The notes: a model not told the origin generated them from the sequence alone. Positions 1 to 10,073 are shown, counted from the stretch's first letter. The stretch: DNA of 64,000 nucleotides from Pontibacter rufus (GCF_015694705.1 NZ_JADQDR010000011.1:124001-188000); one strand, 5' to 3'. Program-made: numbers and translations.

Positions 1-839
1 TCAATAATGAGGAAATATACATTGACGGCATCCTTTACCAGCCAGGCACGGCCACTTACGAAGAAATGCGGCGCCACATGTATGCCATGAAAGCACTGGG
101 CTGTAACCTTGTAAGGGTGCACATCGCCGGGGTAGACCCGCGCATCTATAACCTGGCAGACGAGATTGGCCTTTTGATGTGGGTAGAAGTACCCAGCCCG
201 CACAGCTCCACGCCCAAAAGCCGCGTAAATCACCGGGCAGAGCTGCTGCGCATGCTTGCTTTGATCGAAACAAATCCCTCCATCGTTATCTGGAGCTTGT
301 ACAACGAAGACTGGGGCGCACAGGACATTGCCACTAATCCGAATACACGCCAGTATATTATCGATGCTTATCACTTCATGAAGGTCAAGTACCCGCAATT
401 TCTGGTGGTAGATAATGACGGATGGCAACACATCTCTTTTGAAGGAAAGCTGAAATCGGACATACTAACAGCCCACCTTTACACCCCTGATCTGGAAAGA
501 TGGCAGGAGCTGCTTGATAAAATAACGGCAGGGCAGATGGAAGGCGTAGCGGCCTTTCCGCTTGTAGTGGGCGACCCGTACTTCTACAGTGGCCAAACGC
601 CCATTATCGTGAGCGAATGGGGCGGCTTCGGCTTCTCAGATTACGGTGGCCCGCAGGGATTAGAAGAGCGTACCGAGCGTATTCGTTTATTTAAACAGGA
701 ACTGCGCAAGCGGGCTATCGCCGGAGACATTTATACCCAGGCAACCAACATCGAAGAAGAACGCAACGGCCTTATCAATCCCCTTACAGGAGAGTTATCT
801 GTTCCGGCGGGTTTGCTTCGCTCAGAGGACGATGTATAA
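1..839 (+). CDS. Glycoside hydrolase family 2 protein, C-terminal part (5' end outside window)
   Basis: The reading frame is open from base 3 at the window edge, so the gene starts upstream; about 278 residues are visible. The (beta/alpha)8 catalytic domain of GH2 (beta-galactosidase/glucuronidase/mannosidase type) is recognisable. The acid/base motif WSLYNED has its Glu codon at 306-308, and the nucleophile motif SEWGGFG has its Glu codon at 615-617. Both catalytic glutamates are therefore present. GH2 enzymes release terminal sugars from beta-glycosides; the specificity cannot be read from this fragment. The protein ends soon after the barrel, without the C-terminal domain of long LacZ proteins. 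A strong terminator follows at 928-959. Confidence 0.85.
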   Translation, partial: NNEEIYIDGILYQPGTATYEEMRRHMYAMKALGCNLVRVHIAGVDPRIYNLADEIGLLMWVEVPSPHSSTPKSRVNHRAELLRMLALIETNPSIVIWSLYNEDWGAQDIATNPNTRQYIIDAYHFMKVKYPQFLVVDNDGWQHISFEGKLKSDILTAHLYTPDLERWQELLDKITAGQMEGVAAFPLVVGDPYFYSGQTPIIVSEWGGFGFSDYGGPQGLEERTERIRLFKQELRKRAIAGDIYTQATNIEEERNGLINPLTGELSVPAGLLRSEDDV

Positions 840-927
840 TACCAGCCCGGATGCCGGTTTAGAAGCATTTTTTATTAATTGCCTTAATACCAGCCGGCTA
901 CTGCTGTAAACTATACTTATTGCTGCC

Positions 928-963
928 AAACCCGGTAGGTTTTAAAACCTGCCGGGTTTGTTT
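928..963 (+). terminator. Rho-independent terminator after the GH2 gene
   Basis: Arms AAACCCGGTAGGTTT and AACCTGCCGGGTTT form a stem with a small loop, followed by a T-rich run (TTTGTTTTG). It lies about 90 bases after the GH2 stop codon. The near-symmetry means it could also work on the other strand. Confidence 0.75.
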
Positions 964-1427
964 TGCTATTCATTACTTCAGCGAACCTATCATAAACAAG
1001 TACGTCTTTTAAAATCAGTCTGCTATAAGCTGCTGCAGTTTGTTATACCTGCTTAATTGCCGCATTTTCCCGGAAGTTCCGAATACAAGTAACCGGACGA
1101 AATCAATGATATGATTTAAGCTTTATCAAGTATAAAGGCCTGACATCAAACACAAGCAAACATAAAGACTTGTGCTGAATGACCTGATGCTTATGACTTT
1201 TTACTGATAAAATTGAGGCTGGTACCAGTTTCTCTTCCGGCATGCTGGTACTGGTTTGTGTTAATTCGTTAGGAAATATGTTCAAAGTAAGTTAATTTCG
1301 TCATGCATCCCGAGCCTGCCGGAGCTTTTATTGCCACCCGATAACATTACCTGCTGACGATCCCAGGCGAGTATTGGGTCCGGATAAAGCGAAAAACAAA
1401 ACTGCAGGATGTACAAAATTTATACGC
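964..1427. other. Intergenic region without a recognisable gene
   Basis: Only short open frames without family resemblance occur here. One copy of the AAGTATA motif lies at 1128. The promoter of the beta-helix gene is expected here, but I find no clear TAnnTTTG box. Confidence 0.5.
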
Positions 1428-3359
1428 ATGTTTCGATTTATACTATCCCTGTGGCTCCTGCTACTTACGAGCGGCTCACTGCAGGCCGCCACTTATTATA
1501 TCAGTGCGTTAGGCAAAGACAGCAACTCAGGAACATCTCCGGCGAAAGCCTGGGCAAGTATAGCAAAAGTTAACAGCACGCAGTTTGCACCCGGTGACAC
1601 TATCCTGTTTGAAGGCGGAAAAACTTTTACAGGCGGCATATATTTTGGTACGGCAACAGCCGGAGCCATTGCCAAAGTAAAAGGTACCCCAGCCAACCCC
1701 ATCACCTTAAGTTCTTATGGCACAGACCGCGCCATCATCAGTAGCGGCGCATCTAATGGCTTCAGGGGTTACAATACAGCCGGTTTCAGGATCAAAAATC
1801 TTGTATTCAAGGGGCCTGGGCGAACCAGTGAAAGCCTTAACGGGATAGAGTTTTACACCGATATACCTGATACACTGCTCAGCTATATCTCTATTGCGAA
1901 TGTTGAAATCTATGGCTACAAAAATGCCGGCATTATTATCGGCAGCTGGGATGAGCTGACAGCCGGTTTCGGCAGCGTAACAATCAGCGACAGCAAAGTG
2001 CATGACAATGGAGATGCAGGGATTACGAGCTATGCGCAGGGCAGACTTGTTCACAAAAACTTTATTGTGCGCAACAACAAGGTGTATAACAATGCCGGGC
2101 AGCCGGACAAAACCGAATCGCATAGTGGTAACGGTATTGTTTTGGGTGATGTAGACGGCGCCGTGATAGAATATTGCGAGGCTTACAACAACGGCTGGCT
2201 AAATGCGTCGCCCTCAAACGGCCCGGTAGGTATCTGGGGTTACCGCTGCAACAACCTCGTTATACAATACAATGAATCGCACCACAACAGGACGGGCACT
2301 ACAAAAGATGGCGGCGGGTTTGACCTGGATGGGGGCTGTACGAACAGCATCATGCAGTATAACTACTCGCACGACAATGAGGGCGCCGGTTTTTTGCTGG
2401 CACAGTACAAGGATGCCCCCCTGATGAAGGGAATTACCGTGCGCTACAACATCAGTGAGAACGACGGGCGCAGGAATAATTATGGCGCCATACACCTTTG
2501 GTCTACGGGTGCCAACGGAGGTATACAGGATTTAGATATTTACAACAACACCGTTTACGTCACACCCGCTACCAATGCTTCGCCTAAAGCCATTATGGTA
2601 CAGAGCGGAGGATTTAAAGATGCCCGGATCAGAAACAACATTTTTCAGGTAACCGGCGAACTGGAAATTGTTCGGTTGGATAGCTTAACAGATGTACGTT
2701 TTGAAGGGAACGACTACTGGTCTGCCGACTCAACTTTTAAAATTTACTGGGCAGATACCACGTATAGTTCGCTCGGCGACTGGCGTTCGGCAACAAGACA
2801 GGAACAACACAATGGCGTCGCTTCCGGATATTCTCTTAACCCGGAACTTGCTGATCCGGGTAAAGGCGTTACCATAGGAGATCCCAAACTGCTGCATACA
2901 TTAACCGGTTATACGCTCTTACCTTCCTCTGCCCTGATCGGCAAGGGCCTGGATCTAAAAGAACTGTATGGAATTGACCCAGGAGATCAGGACTTCTTCG
3001 GAAATGATATAACCGGATTGACCTACTTCAGTATTGGCGGGCACCAGCCCGATGCGGATGCCATACTGGGTGTTGACGACACCGCAGCCAATCCTACCAT
3101 TGAACGGATAATCACCTATCCGAACCCGGTTAGAGATCATGCTACCATCAGGTTTTACCTGGACAAGAATACCGCTTTCTCACTGGATGTATACGACCTG
3201 CGCGGAACAAAAATCCGCCGCATCGGAGCGAGTTCAGGCGTGGCCGGGAACATTTACCAGTACAACCTCGATAGCCGCAACTTCGCAGAAGGCATATACC
3301 TGGTCCGGCTGGTAACGGGCAACCGGGTACGCACTGCAAAAGTGCTCGTTCAGAAGTAA
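1428..3359 (+). CDS. Secreted right-handed beta-helix protein with type IX secretion sorting domain
   Basis: The first in-frame ATG (1428) directly precedes a typical signal peptide (MFRFILSLWLLLLTSGSLQA). A TTG further upstream at 1374 would place 18 hydrophilic residues before it, so I choose 1428, giving 643 residues. The mature protein begins with the TYYISALGKDSNSGTSPAKAW stretch common to parallel beta-helix polysaccharide-binding or lyase proteins. It then shows many Asn-rich helix rungs (for example NNAGQPD, HNRTGT). About 90 C-terminal residues form a T9SS type A sorting domain (ITYPNPVRDHATI ... GIYLVRL). Likely a surface or released polysaccharide lyase/hydrolase or binding protein; the substrate is unknown. 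No catalytic residues can be assigned with confidence. The neighbours are also glycosidases. Confidence 0.8.
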   Translation: MFRFILSLWLLLLTSGSLQAATYYISALGKDSNSGTSPAKAWASIAKVNSTQFAPGDTILFEGGKTFTGGIYFGTATAGAIAKVKGTPANPITLSSYGTDRAIISSGASNGFRGYNTAGFRIKNLVFKGPGRTSESLNGIEFYTDIPDTLLSYISIANVEIYGYKNAGIIIGSWDELTAGFGSVTISDSKVHDNGDAGITSYAQGRLVHKNFIVRNNKVYNNAGQPDKTESHSGNGIVLGDVDGAVIEYCEAYNNGWLNASPSNGPVGIWGYRCNNLVIQYNESHHNRTGTTKDGGGFDLDGGCTNSIMQYNYSHDNEGAGFLLAQYKDAPLMKGITVRYNISENDGRRNNYGAIHLWSTGANGGIQDLDIYNNTVYVTPATNASPKAIMVQSGGFKDARIRNNIFQVTGELEIVRLDSLTDVRFEGNDYWSADSTFKIYWADTTYSSLGDWRSATRQEQHNGVASGYSLNPELADPGKGVTIGDPKLLHTLTGYTLLPSSALIGKGLDLKELYGIDPGDQDFFGNDITGLTYFSIGGHQPDADAILGVDDTAANPTIERIITYPNPVRDHATIRFYLDKNTAFSLDVYDLRGTKIRRIGASSGVAGNIYQYNLDSRNFAEGIYLVRLVTGNRVRTAKVLVQK

Positions 3360-3405
3360 GGGGCCCGTCAGATGCTGCGGTTCCGTCTACGGGTTACACA
3401 TTACG

Positions 3406-6135
3406 CTATAGTTTTGTGATGCGCACGTAATCCAGCATGGCTTTGTTTACTTCTCCGTTCATGTTCTCGTTGGCTGGTTCAAATGACAGCGTGATGGTAT
3501 GCGTTCCTTTGTCCAGTTTTACCTGTACCGAATTTGTATAGCCCCAGTCCGACCATTCGTCTGTTCCGCGCTGCGGCAGCACGATTGTTCCGGCAAAAGT
3601 ATTGTCGGTTTTAAGTGTGCGTATGGCGCATTTGTTACTGGTGTTAATGGGCCCCGCGCCGTTGGCATACCTGAAATCGATGGCGTACACCCCTGCCTCC
3701 GGCACTGTTACCTTCATACTTAACGACGTATTTTTCTCTTTGCTTATCTCCACAAAACCATTTCCCGAATAGCCTTTATAAGGCAAAGGCGATTTGCCTG
3801 ATATCTTTTCCAGCTCATATACTTGTATGGCCTCGTCCGTGGCAACTACCACCGGCTCGTTGGCAAATGAGGCCAGACCGCCTGCATCTATGGCAATTAC
3901 CTGGTATTCCACATAGTCATCTGAAGCTGGCACAACGGCTTTTGTGTCTGTGGTTGTTAACAGCTCGACGCCGTTTTTCAGCACTTTATACCTGGCTGCT
4001 CCCTCCACGATTTTCCAGGATAAGGCACCGGCTGTGTAGGTTACCCCCGAAGGTGCCTCGGGCGAGAAAAGTACTTCTACCTGATTTACCTTTCCTTCCT
4101 CCAGCTCCTTATTTGCCAGCTCAATTTTTATTGTGTGGCTGCCTTCCAGGTTACCGGGTATTTCTGCTTTTGCCACGGCTTTATCATCCATGGTGATGGA
4201 TTTTACCTCATTCCCATACCCTGTCATTGCAATATCAAGTATAGCTTTTCTATACCTGAAGTTGGTCAGCTTCCGCTCTCCTTTGAATGCTTCAGGCACA
4301 AAAGGTCTGAACACAAGACTGTTGGCCCGGAAATCCATACCAAAGAGCACCTTGTAAATCATACTCAGGTTACCGGAAAGGCTCCAGAGCATGTTGCTGG
4401 AGTTGATTTGCGTGCCCGCATAATCGCCGTTGCTGGCTACAAAGTTTTCCTTGTTGGTTAAAAACAGCGCGGCCGGACGGTAAATAGCGCTCATACTTTC
4501 CACAAGCGCCTGCTCGTTGCCCACTTTAGCTGCCGCCAGCGACCAGTACGACTGCACAAAAGGCCATACGGCATTGTTGTGATAAGGCGGGATATTGGGA
4601 ATCTGCGGGTAAATATTCGGAATACCGAATGATGTAACCGGTGTGCTGGCCACGATAGTTTTCTGCTTTGCTGCATCGGCCACACCAAACAGCACACTTA
4701 ATGCCTCGCCCAGTGCTTCGGCACGCGGCGAAAGTATTTTGAAGTTTCGGCCGTACAGGTATTGCCCATAGTAGCCTTTTTCAGGTATCCAGAGGTGCTC
4801 ATTTACACCTTTTTTAATATTTTCAGCTATTTGCAGGTGCCGGGTTGCGGCTTCCTTGTCGTGCAGCATCTCTGCCATTTCAGCAAGTATGATGTTGGCC
4901 TGGTAATGCACCGCATTCGTGCCCAGGTTCTCCGATTCATAAATATCTGCCGGTTGCATCCATTCGGGGTACGTCTGCTCACGCCAATCCAGAAAAGAGG
5001 ATTCGCCCCGCACCAGGCCCGTCCTGAAATCATACACGTTCTTTAAATCATCTCCGAGAGAGTTCTTAATAATCTGGTATGATTTCTTCAGCCAGTCCGC
5101 ATCGCCCGTAACTTTGTAAAGCTCCCAGGCCGCAATCGCCCACACAATTCTGTCCGTAGAAACCGGATAGGCGCCGCCGGTGCCGGTATCCTGTATAATC
5201 CGGCCGTTCTCCACTTTGCGCATCAGGCTATACTTTGCTACTTTTGGCTGGAGCATAGCCATAGAAAGTATAATGCTATAGCTGATGTCGCGCGTCCAGA
5301 CGCCGGCCCATTCTTTGCCTGTTCTGAAGGTACTGTCCGGCTCCACGGCATTTATCATCTCCTCCAGCGCCATATTATACAGCGCGTCCGTTATCACGTA
5401 GTCAGATGTATATTGCGGAAAAGCCGAAATGTCTTTCGACAACTGCCAGTGCGTAGCCGTTAGTTTATCTTCTTTGTTCGCATTCAGTACAAGTGCTGCT
5501 TCATAAATGCCATCCCCGTCCGGATCTTTCAGTTCCAGTTCCTGATGGTTGGCCAGGTTATCAAAATCCCAGGTCAGCGGATCAGTATTTCCGGCAATAA
5601 ATACCCCTTTAAAATCTTCCTTGTATATTTTATCACCATTAAAAGCCGTGTAGTATCCCTGCTTTTCAAAGGCATCCAACACGGGTCGCATGTCCAGCCG
5701 GACATTGAACGTGGTATTAGGCGCTAAATAAGTATCAGGCGGAATGCTGGTGGTGTCCGTCAGTTGCTCCCCAAAGCGGATGAGCGGCGTTTCGCAGGTG
5801 CCGCCGCCTGCTATACATGCAAAGTGGTGGTCCTGGCCGGAGGGCATCTCATTGTCTTTGCCGTTGATGCTGAACTTAAACGTTAGCCGGGGGCTTTGGA
5901 ACTCATTGGCCGGGCTCTGGTAATCCGATACTATCTCGGTAGGTGACAGCGCGACAGCGGAAAAAGGTGGCTGCACCACACTATCCGGGTAAAGGATATA
6001 CGCTTCGGATTGCCAGATAGCAGCCTTTAGAGCTGGGTTTTCGCTGATCATATCCATAGGAGACTTGGGCGTTTGGCAGGCGGCGGGTACAAGCAGTACT
6101 AAAATTAAGCCTGATTTGGAAAGAATATGCTTCAT
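3406..6135 (-). CDS. Six-hairpin (alpha/alpha)6 glycosidase lipoprotein with C-terminal CBM6-like domain
   Basis: A 909-residue exported lipoprotein: the signal peptide ends in VPAAC, so Cys20 is the probable lipidation site. An N-terminal beta-rich domain (about 25-240) precedes an (alpha/alpha)6 barrel (about 250-640) with the YPVSTDRIVWAIAAWELYK and LDWREQTYP motifs typical of glycogen-debranching-like or MGH1-like glycosidases. An FN3-like segment (about 690-760) and a CBM6-like carbohydrate-binding domain (about 780-905) follow. Expected at the cell surface or in the periplasm, cleaving an oligosaccharide; the specificity is not readable. It converges with the beta-helix gene, with 46 bases between the stops. 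Family recognition is by overall pattern, so the exact GH number is left open. Confidence 0.75.
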   Translation of the reverse strand: MKHILSKSGLILVLLVPAACQTPKSPMDMISENPALKAAIWQSEAYILYPDSVVQPPFSAVALSPTEIVSDYQSPANEFQSPRLTFKFSINGKDNEMPSGQDHHFACIAGGGTCETPLIRFGEQLTDTTSIPPDTYLAPNTTFNVRLDMRPVLDAFEKQGYYTAFNGDKIYKEDFKGVFIAGNTDPLTWDFDNLANHQELELKDPDGDGIYEAALVLNANKEDKLTATHWQLSKDISAFPQYTSDYVITDALYNMALEEMINAVEPDSTFRTGKEWAGVWTRDISYSIILSMAMLQPKVAKYSLMRKVENGRIIQDTGTGGAYPVSTDRIVWAIAAWELYKVTGDADWLKKSYQIIKNSLGDDLKNVYDFRTGLVRGESSFLDWREQTYPEWMQPADIYESENLGTNAVHYQANIILAEMAEMLHDKEAATRHLQIAENIKKGVNEHLWIPEKGYYGQYLYGRNFKILSPRAEALGEALSVLFGVADAAKQKTIVASTPVTSFGIPNIYPQIPNIPPYHNNAVWPFVQSYWSLAAAKVGNEQALVESMSAIYRPAALFLTNKENFVASNGDYAGTQINSSNMLWSLSGNLSMIYKVLFGMDFRANSLVFRPFVPEAFKGERKLTNFRYRKAILDIAMTGYGNEVKSITMDDKAVAKAEIPGNLEGSHTIKIELANKELEEGKVNQVEVLFSPEAPSGVTYTAGALSWKIVEGAARYKVLKNGVELLTTTDTKAVVPASDDYVEYQVIAIDAGGLASFANEPVVVATDEAIQVYELEKISGKSPLPYKGYSGNGFVEISKEKNTSLSMKVTVPEAGVYAIDFRYANGAGPINTSNKCAIRTLKTDNTFAGTIVLPQRGTDEWSDWGYTNSVQVKLDKGTHTITLSFEPANENMNGEVNKAMLDYVRITKL

Positions 6136-6330
6136 CTGGTTTTGTCGGTGTTGCAGAACAGTATTGTCCTTATAGATACGGACAAAGGAAATAATTCTAT
6201 GCTGCGTTTCATATTTTGTTCCGAGTTAAAAGTATAATCCCTGCGTAGAACCAGAATAAGCTCCTGTGTTGCCCCTGCCTCAGGTTTGTTCCAGTTTCAT
6301 TCCAGAATTTACGTATAGCTTTAGCAGCTT

Positions 6331-7008
6331 ATGAAGATTCTGGTAATTGAAGACGAACCTGACATGCTGGACAACATTGTCCGGTCGCTGGAAGCAGAGA
6401 AGTACGTGGTAGAAACAGCCGCCACTTTTGATGCGGCCCTGGAAAAAATACACCTCTATCAGTACGACTGCATCCTGCTGGATATTTCGCTGCCGGATGG
6501 CAACGGGCTGGCAATATTACAGGAGCTGAAAGAAATGGATGCAGCACAGGGCGTTATCATTGTATCGGCCCGCAACTCTGTAGACGACAAAGTGGCCGGC
6601 CTGAACCTGGGCGCCGACGATTACCTGCCCAAGCCTTTCCATATTGCCGAACTGCACGCGCGGGTAAAATCGGTGCTGCGCAGAAGGAAGTTTGAGGGCA
6701 GCCGCCTCATCGAACTGGGTAACCTGAAAGTAGATCCGGAAGAAAGAACGGTTTACGTAAATGATACGCTGCTGACTTTAAACCGCAAAGAGTATGACAT
6801 CCTTTTATACTTTATCTCCAACAAAAACCGCCTGGTGAGCAAAACTGCGCTGGGTGAGCATGTATGGGGCGATCAGATTGATGAAGCCGATAGCTTTGAT
6901 TTTATTTACTCACAGATAAAGAACCTGCGCAAGAAGCTGAAAGCGCAGGAGGCGCATCTTGAAATACAGGCCATTTACGGCATCGGCTATAAACTGCTGC
7001 TCACATGA
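6331..7008 (+). CDS. OmpR-family response regulator
   Basis: 225 residues. The receiver domain (about 1-115) has the acidic pocket E7/D8, phosphoacceptor Asp51 (LLDISLPDG) and the conserved Lys101 (DDYLPKPF). The C-terminal winged helix (about 128-222) carries the NRKEYDILLYF and SQIKNLRKKL motifs of OmpR/PhoB-type DNA-binding domains. It works with the histidine kinase whose start codon overlaps its stop by four bases. The two downstream lipoprotein genes are natural candidate targets by position. Confidence 0.93.
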   Translation: MKILVIEDEPDMLDNIVRSLEAEKYVVETAATFDAALEKIHLYQYDCILLDISLPDGNGLAILQELKEMDAAQGVIIVSARNSVDDKVAGLNLGADDYLPKPFHIAELHARVKSVLRRRKFEGSRLIELGNLKVDPEERTVYVNDTLLTLNRKEYDILLYFISNKNRLVSKTALGEHVWGDQIDEADSFDFIYSQIKNLRKKLKAQEAHLEIQAIYGIGYKLLLT

Positions 7009-8270
7009 AGCTCCTGAACCACACCCTCTCCTACTTCGCCGCCATCCTGTTTGTCGTTATCACCGGCTGGGCAGCTCTTTTTTACTACAACCTGCTCGAC
7101 GAGATTTACGATAGCCTGGACGATGGCCTCGAAAATTACAAGCTGCTCATTATGCGGCATGCTGCAGCCGATAGCACCATCCTGCATAAAAGCAGCTTTG
7201 GCGAAGACAACTATGCCATCAAGCCCGTCGCTGCGCCGCAAGCCTTGGTTTTCACCGATGTGTACCGGGATACGGCCATGTTCATGGAGAACGAGCAGGA
7301 TTTTGAGCCTGTCAGGATGCTGCAGACCGTGTTCCGGCAAAACGGCCGTTATTATGAGCTCCGTGTGGTAAACTCCATGGTTGAAACAGACGACCTGGTG
7401 GAGGACCTGCTGTATTCTATACTATGGCTGTACCTGGGGCTGCTAGCCAGCATTTTGATAATCAACAATTTACTTCTGAAAAAAATATGGCGGCCTTTTT
7501 ACCTGCTGCTGCACCAACTTAAAGGGTTCCGGCTGGAGGACCAGGGTGCTGTCCGGTTTGAGGAAACAAAAGTGGAGGAGTTCCGGGAACTGAACGATGC
7601 CGTAGCAAAGCTGCTCAGAAACAACATCGATACCTACATCAGCCAGAAACAGTTTATTGAAAATGCCTCGCACGAATTACAAACGCCCCTCGCCATCAGT
7701 CTGAACAAACTGGAGCTTCTGATAGAGCAGAACAAGCTGACTGATGAGCAATTGCAGCTGCTGGCAAGCGTCGTAAACAACCTCGAACGTATGTCGCGGC
7801 TCAACAAGTCGCTCCTGCTCCTCTCTAAGATAGAGAACAGGCAGTTTGAGGATCAGGAAGAGGTTGACCTCAACAGCCTGGCTAAAACGTTGCTGGAGGA
7901 CTTTGCCGATCAGGCTGCTTACAAAGGCGTTGCTGTTTCTCTGAAAGAGGATGGCAGGTGCCGCGTCCGTATGAACCCGGATTTGGCCGGTATCCTGCTT
8001 ACCAACCTCATCAAAAACGCCATTGTGCACAATTACCAGGGAGGCTTTGTGCAGATTACGCTACAACCGTTGCAGTTAACAGTAGAAAACAGCAGCAAAA
8101 GCGGCGCCCTGGATGAACGCCGCATGTTTGCCCGTTTTCAGCGGGAGCACCAGAACGCGAATTCTACAGGTTTGGGGCTGCCTATCGCCAAAGCCATCAC
8201 CGCGCGGTATGGTTTCCGGCTAAAGTATAGTTACCAAGGCAACCATGTGCTGGCAGTTCATTTTCAGTGA
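7005..8270 (+). CDS. Two-component sensor histidine kinase
   Basis: 421 residues; the start overlaps the response regulator stop (ATGA), indicating translational coupling. Two membrane segments (about 8-30 and 133-155) enclose a roughly 100-residue periplasmic sensor region of unrecognised fold. The H box is ASHELQTPL, with the phosphorylated His at residue 223. The N box NLIKNAIVHN and the G box STGLGLPIAKAI show an intact ATPase domain. The signal sensed is unknown. A PepSY-like protein and an SdiA-regulated-family lipoprotein follow downstream. Confidence 0.93.
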   Translation: MKLLNHTLSYFAAILFVVITGWAALFYYNLLDEIYDSLDDGLENYKLLIMRHAAADSTILHKSSFGEDNYAIKPVAAPQALVFTDVYRDTAMFMENEQDFEPVRMLQTVFRQNGRYYELRVVNSMVETDDLVEDLLYSILWLYLGLLASILIINNLLLKKIWRPFYLLLHQLKGFRLEDQGAVRFEETKVEEFRELNDAVAKLLRNNIDTYISQKQFIENASHELQTPLAISLNKLELLIEQNKLTDEQLQLLASVVNNLERMSRLNKSLLLLSKIENRQFEDQEEVDLNSLAKTLLEDFADQAAYKGVAVSLKEDGRCRVRMNPDLAGILLTNLIKNAIVHNYQGGFVQITLQPLQLTVENSSKSGALDERRMFARFQREHQNANSTGLGLPIAKAITARYGFRLKYSYQGNHVLAVHFQ

Positions 8271-8353
8271 ACCGCCCCGCAGGTGCTAATGGCTGGTTGT
8301 TTTATTGACAGGCTTTTGGTTCGGGGTTATCTAGCAGCAGGGCAGCATTAACC

Positions 8354-8413
8354 AAGTATAAACAGCAGCCTTTGCCAGGTATAACATCCCGCTGATCAGC
8401 AGGCTTTATACTT
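8354..8413. repeat. Loose inverted pair of the AAGTATAAA motif
   Basis: AAGTATAAA at 8354-8362 and its complement TTTATACTT at 8405-8413 flank 42 bases, about 84 bases after the kinase stop codon. The arms can be extended only imperfectly. It may act as a transcript end or belong to the genome-wide motif described in the findings. Confidence 0.4.
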
Positions 8414-8561
8414 TGTTCCTTCAGCTTTTGCCCGCCCAAACCTTATGGCCGCCCCTATGTGATGAAACCGTAAAATATTTTTCCATTCCCAATTCTTTCC
8501 AGATTCAGGCCATACTTTAGTATCATAAATTAATTCTTCAATATTAAAATTACTTTCTAAT

Positions 8562-9014
8562 ATGAAACTAATGACGATTTTATGTGCCTCCCTGTTTATG
8601 TCGGTGTCGTTCACTTCCTGCCAGGGCGAGGATGTTGCGCCACAGGATGTGCCTTCGGTTGTAACCAATACTTTAATGAGTGCTTTCCCCAATGCCACAG
8701 ATCTGGATTGGGAAAAAAAGAACGGGAGCTACGAAGCTGACTTTGATATCGACACAGTAGATTACGAGGCGCTGCTGGATGCTTCCGGCAAAATGCTACA
8801 GGTAAAACATGAGATTACAGAAGTGCAATTGCCTGAAACGGTTAAAAACACAATCAGTCAAAATTACAAAGACACGCGTATAGACGATGCGGAGATGGTA
8901 GAAAAAGGAAGCGATAAGTATTACCAGGTAGAACTGGAAAGCAGCGGACCGGATCAGAAACTTGTTTTTTCGGCGGATGGCGTTGTGCAAACAGACATAA
9001 GCTACTGGGATTAA
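8562..9014 (+). CDS. PepSY-like domain lipoprotein (DUF2874 type)
   Basis: 150 residues with a lipoprotein signal peptide (lipobox SFTSC). Two PepSY-like repeats follow, one from the VVTNTLMSAFPNATDLDWEK segment to DASGKMLQVKHE, the other from LPETVKNTISQNYKD to QKLVFSADGVVQ. This is the pattern of putative beta-lactamase-inhibitor-like PepSY proteins found in many Bacteroidota. The function is not established; such proteins are often near two-component systems, as here. The location is the periplasm or outer membrane. Confidence 0.8.
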   Translation: MKLMTILCASLFMSVSFTSCQGEDVAPQDVPSVVTNTLMSAFPNATDLDWEKKNGSYEADFDIDTVDYEALLDASGKMLQVKHEITEVQLPETVKNTISQNYKDTRIDDAEMVEKGSDKYYQVELESSGPDQKLVFSADGVVQTDISYWD

Positions 9015-9106
9015 AGTATCCCTTAAATAAGAGCATTAGCAGAACTTCCTGCTGATGCTTTTATAATTCTGCTACAATATTTTATCTATCTAAAACCGAT
9101 TAAAAC

Positions 9107-10009
9107 ATGAAAACAAACATAATAAGCACCTTTATACTTGCTACGGCTGTAGGTATGGCCGCCTGCAATACAAACCTGGGCGATGAAACAGTAACAGAAA
9201 CGGCCTCCTTTGCCGGTCTCGCTGCCAGCACATTGCCTGATAAAGCAGATATTGTCAGCCCGGCAGCCAAATGGGAATTGCCGAAGGAACTACGCGAAAT
9301 TTCGGGCATTGCCCTGTTGCCAGGCAACATTATGGCCGGTGTGCAGGATGAGGAAGGAATTATATATTTATATGATCTGAGCAAAAAAGCCATTGTTGAT
9401 AAGATAAGTTTTGGCAAGCCCGGCGATTATGAAGGCATCGTAGTTGTGGGCGGCGACGCTTTTATTTTGCGCAGTGATGGCGCTATCCTGGAAGTTGCTG
9501 ATTTCAGGAACGGAAAACCAAAAGCGATAGAACATGAAACCGTGCTGGCATCTTCGCAGAATACAGAGGGCATGGCCTACGACAAAGCCGGCAACCGCCT
9601 CCTGATTGCCTGCAAGGGCCACGACGAAAGGCTGGGTAACAACAAAGGAATTTATGCTTTTACCTTAGCCGATAAAACGATGCATGCCAATCCCGTTATC
9701 ATCATACCGCTGGATCAGTCTAAACTGGCGGATAGCGGCAAAAAACGCAAAAACAAGTATGATGTCCTGCAGCCGTCTTCACTGGAAATACACCCCCTGA
9801 CAGGTGAACTATACTTACTGGATGCAAAGAACTTTTACCTGCTGACCATTGACAAAAAAGGTACTATCAAAAAGCTGGTTAACCTTGACAAATCGTTGCT
9901 TCGGCAGCCCGAAGGATTAACATTTGGCAGCAATGGCGAGATGTATATTGCCAGCGAAGGCAGCAAAAAAGGAAACGGCGTTCTGCTGAAGTATGCTGCA
10001 GGAATCTGA
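9107..10009 (+). CDS. SdiA-regulated-family beta-propeller lipoprotein
   Basis: 300 residues with a lipoprotein signal (lipobox GMAAC). The mature protein has repeating beta-propeller blades, with the signature LREISGIALLPGN, QDEEGIIYLYDL, GDYEGIVVVG, NTEGMAYDKAGNRLLIACKG and LRQPEGLTFGSNGEMYIASEG. This matches the SdiA-regulated family (named after E. coli YjiK). The biochemical role is unknown. It lies 92 bases after the PepSY gene in the same direction and is plausibly controlled by the same two-component system. Confidence 0.8.
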   Translation: MKTNIISTFILATAVGMAACNTNLGDETVTETASFAGLAASTLPDKADIVSPAAKWELPKELREISGIALLPGNIMAGVQDEEGIIYLYDLSKKAIVDKISFGKPGDYEGIVVVGGDAFILRSDGAILEVADFRNGKPKAIEHETVLASSQNTEGMAYDKAGNRLLIACKGHDERLGNNKGIYAFTLADKTMHANPVIIIPLDQSKLADSGKKRKNKYDVLQPSSLEIHPLTGELYLLDAKNFYLLTIDKKGTIKKLVNLDKSLLRQPEGLTFGSNGEMYIASEGSKKGNGVLLKYAAGI

Positions 10010-10052
10010 TAAAGAACTGCAACACCACAAAAGCAAATCCTAGAGCAATCAT

Positions 10053-10073
10053 CAAAGTATAATTTATACTTTG
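10053..10073. repeat. Perfect palindrome built from two AAGTATA motifs
   Basis: CAAAGTATAA, one T, then TTATACTTTG: 10-base arms with a one-base centre, 43 bases after the stop codon of the SdiA-regulated-family gene. The centre is too tight for an ordinary RNA loop, although the inner pairs could open. Confidence 0.7.

Noticed and set aside
1103-1285. 60-codon open frame in the spacer before the beta-helix gene
   Set aside because: Low-complexity translation without family resemblance; probably chance.
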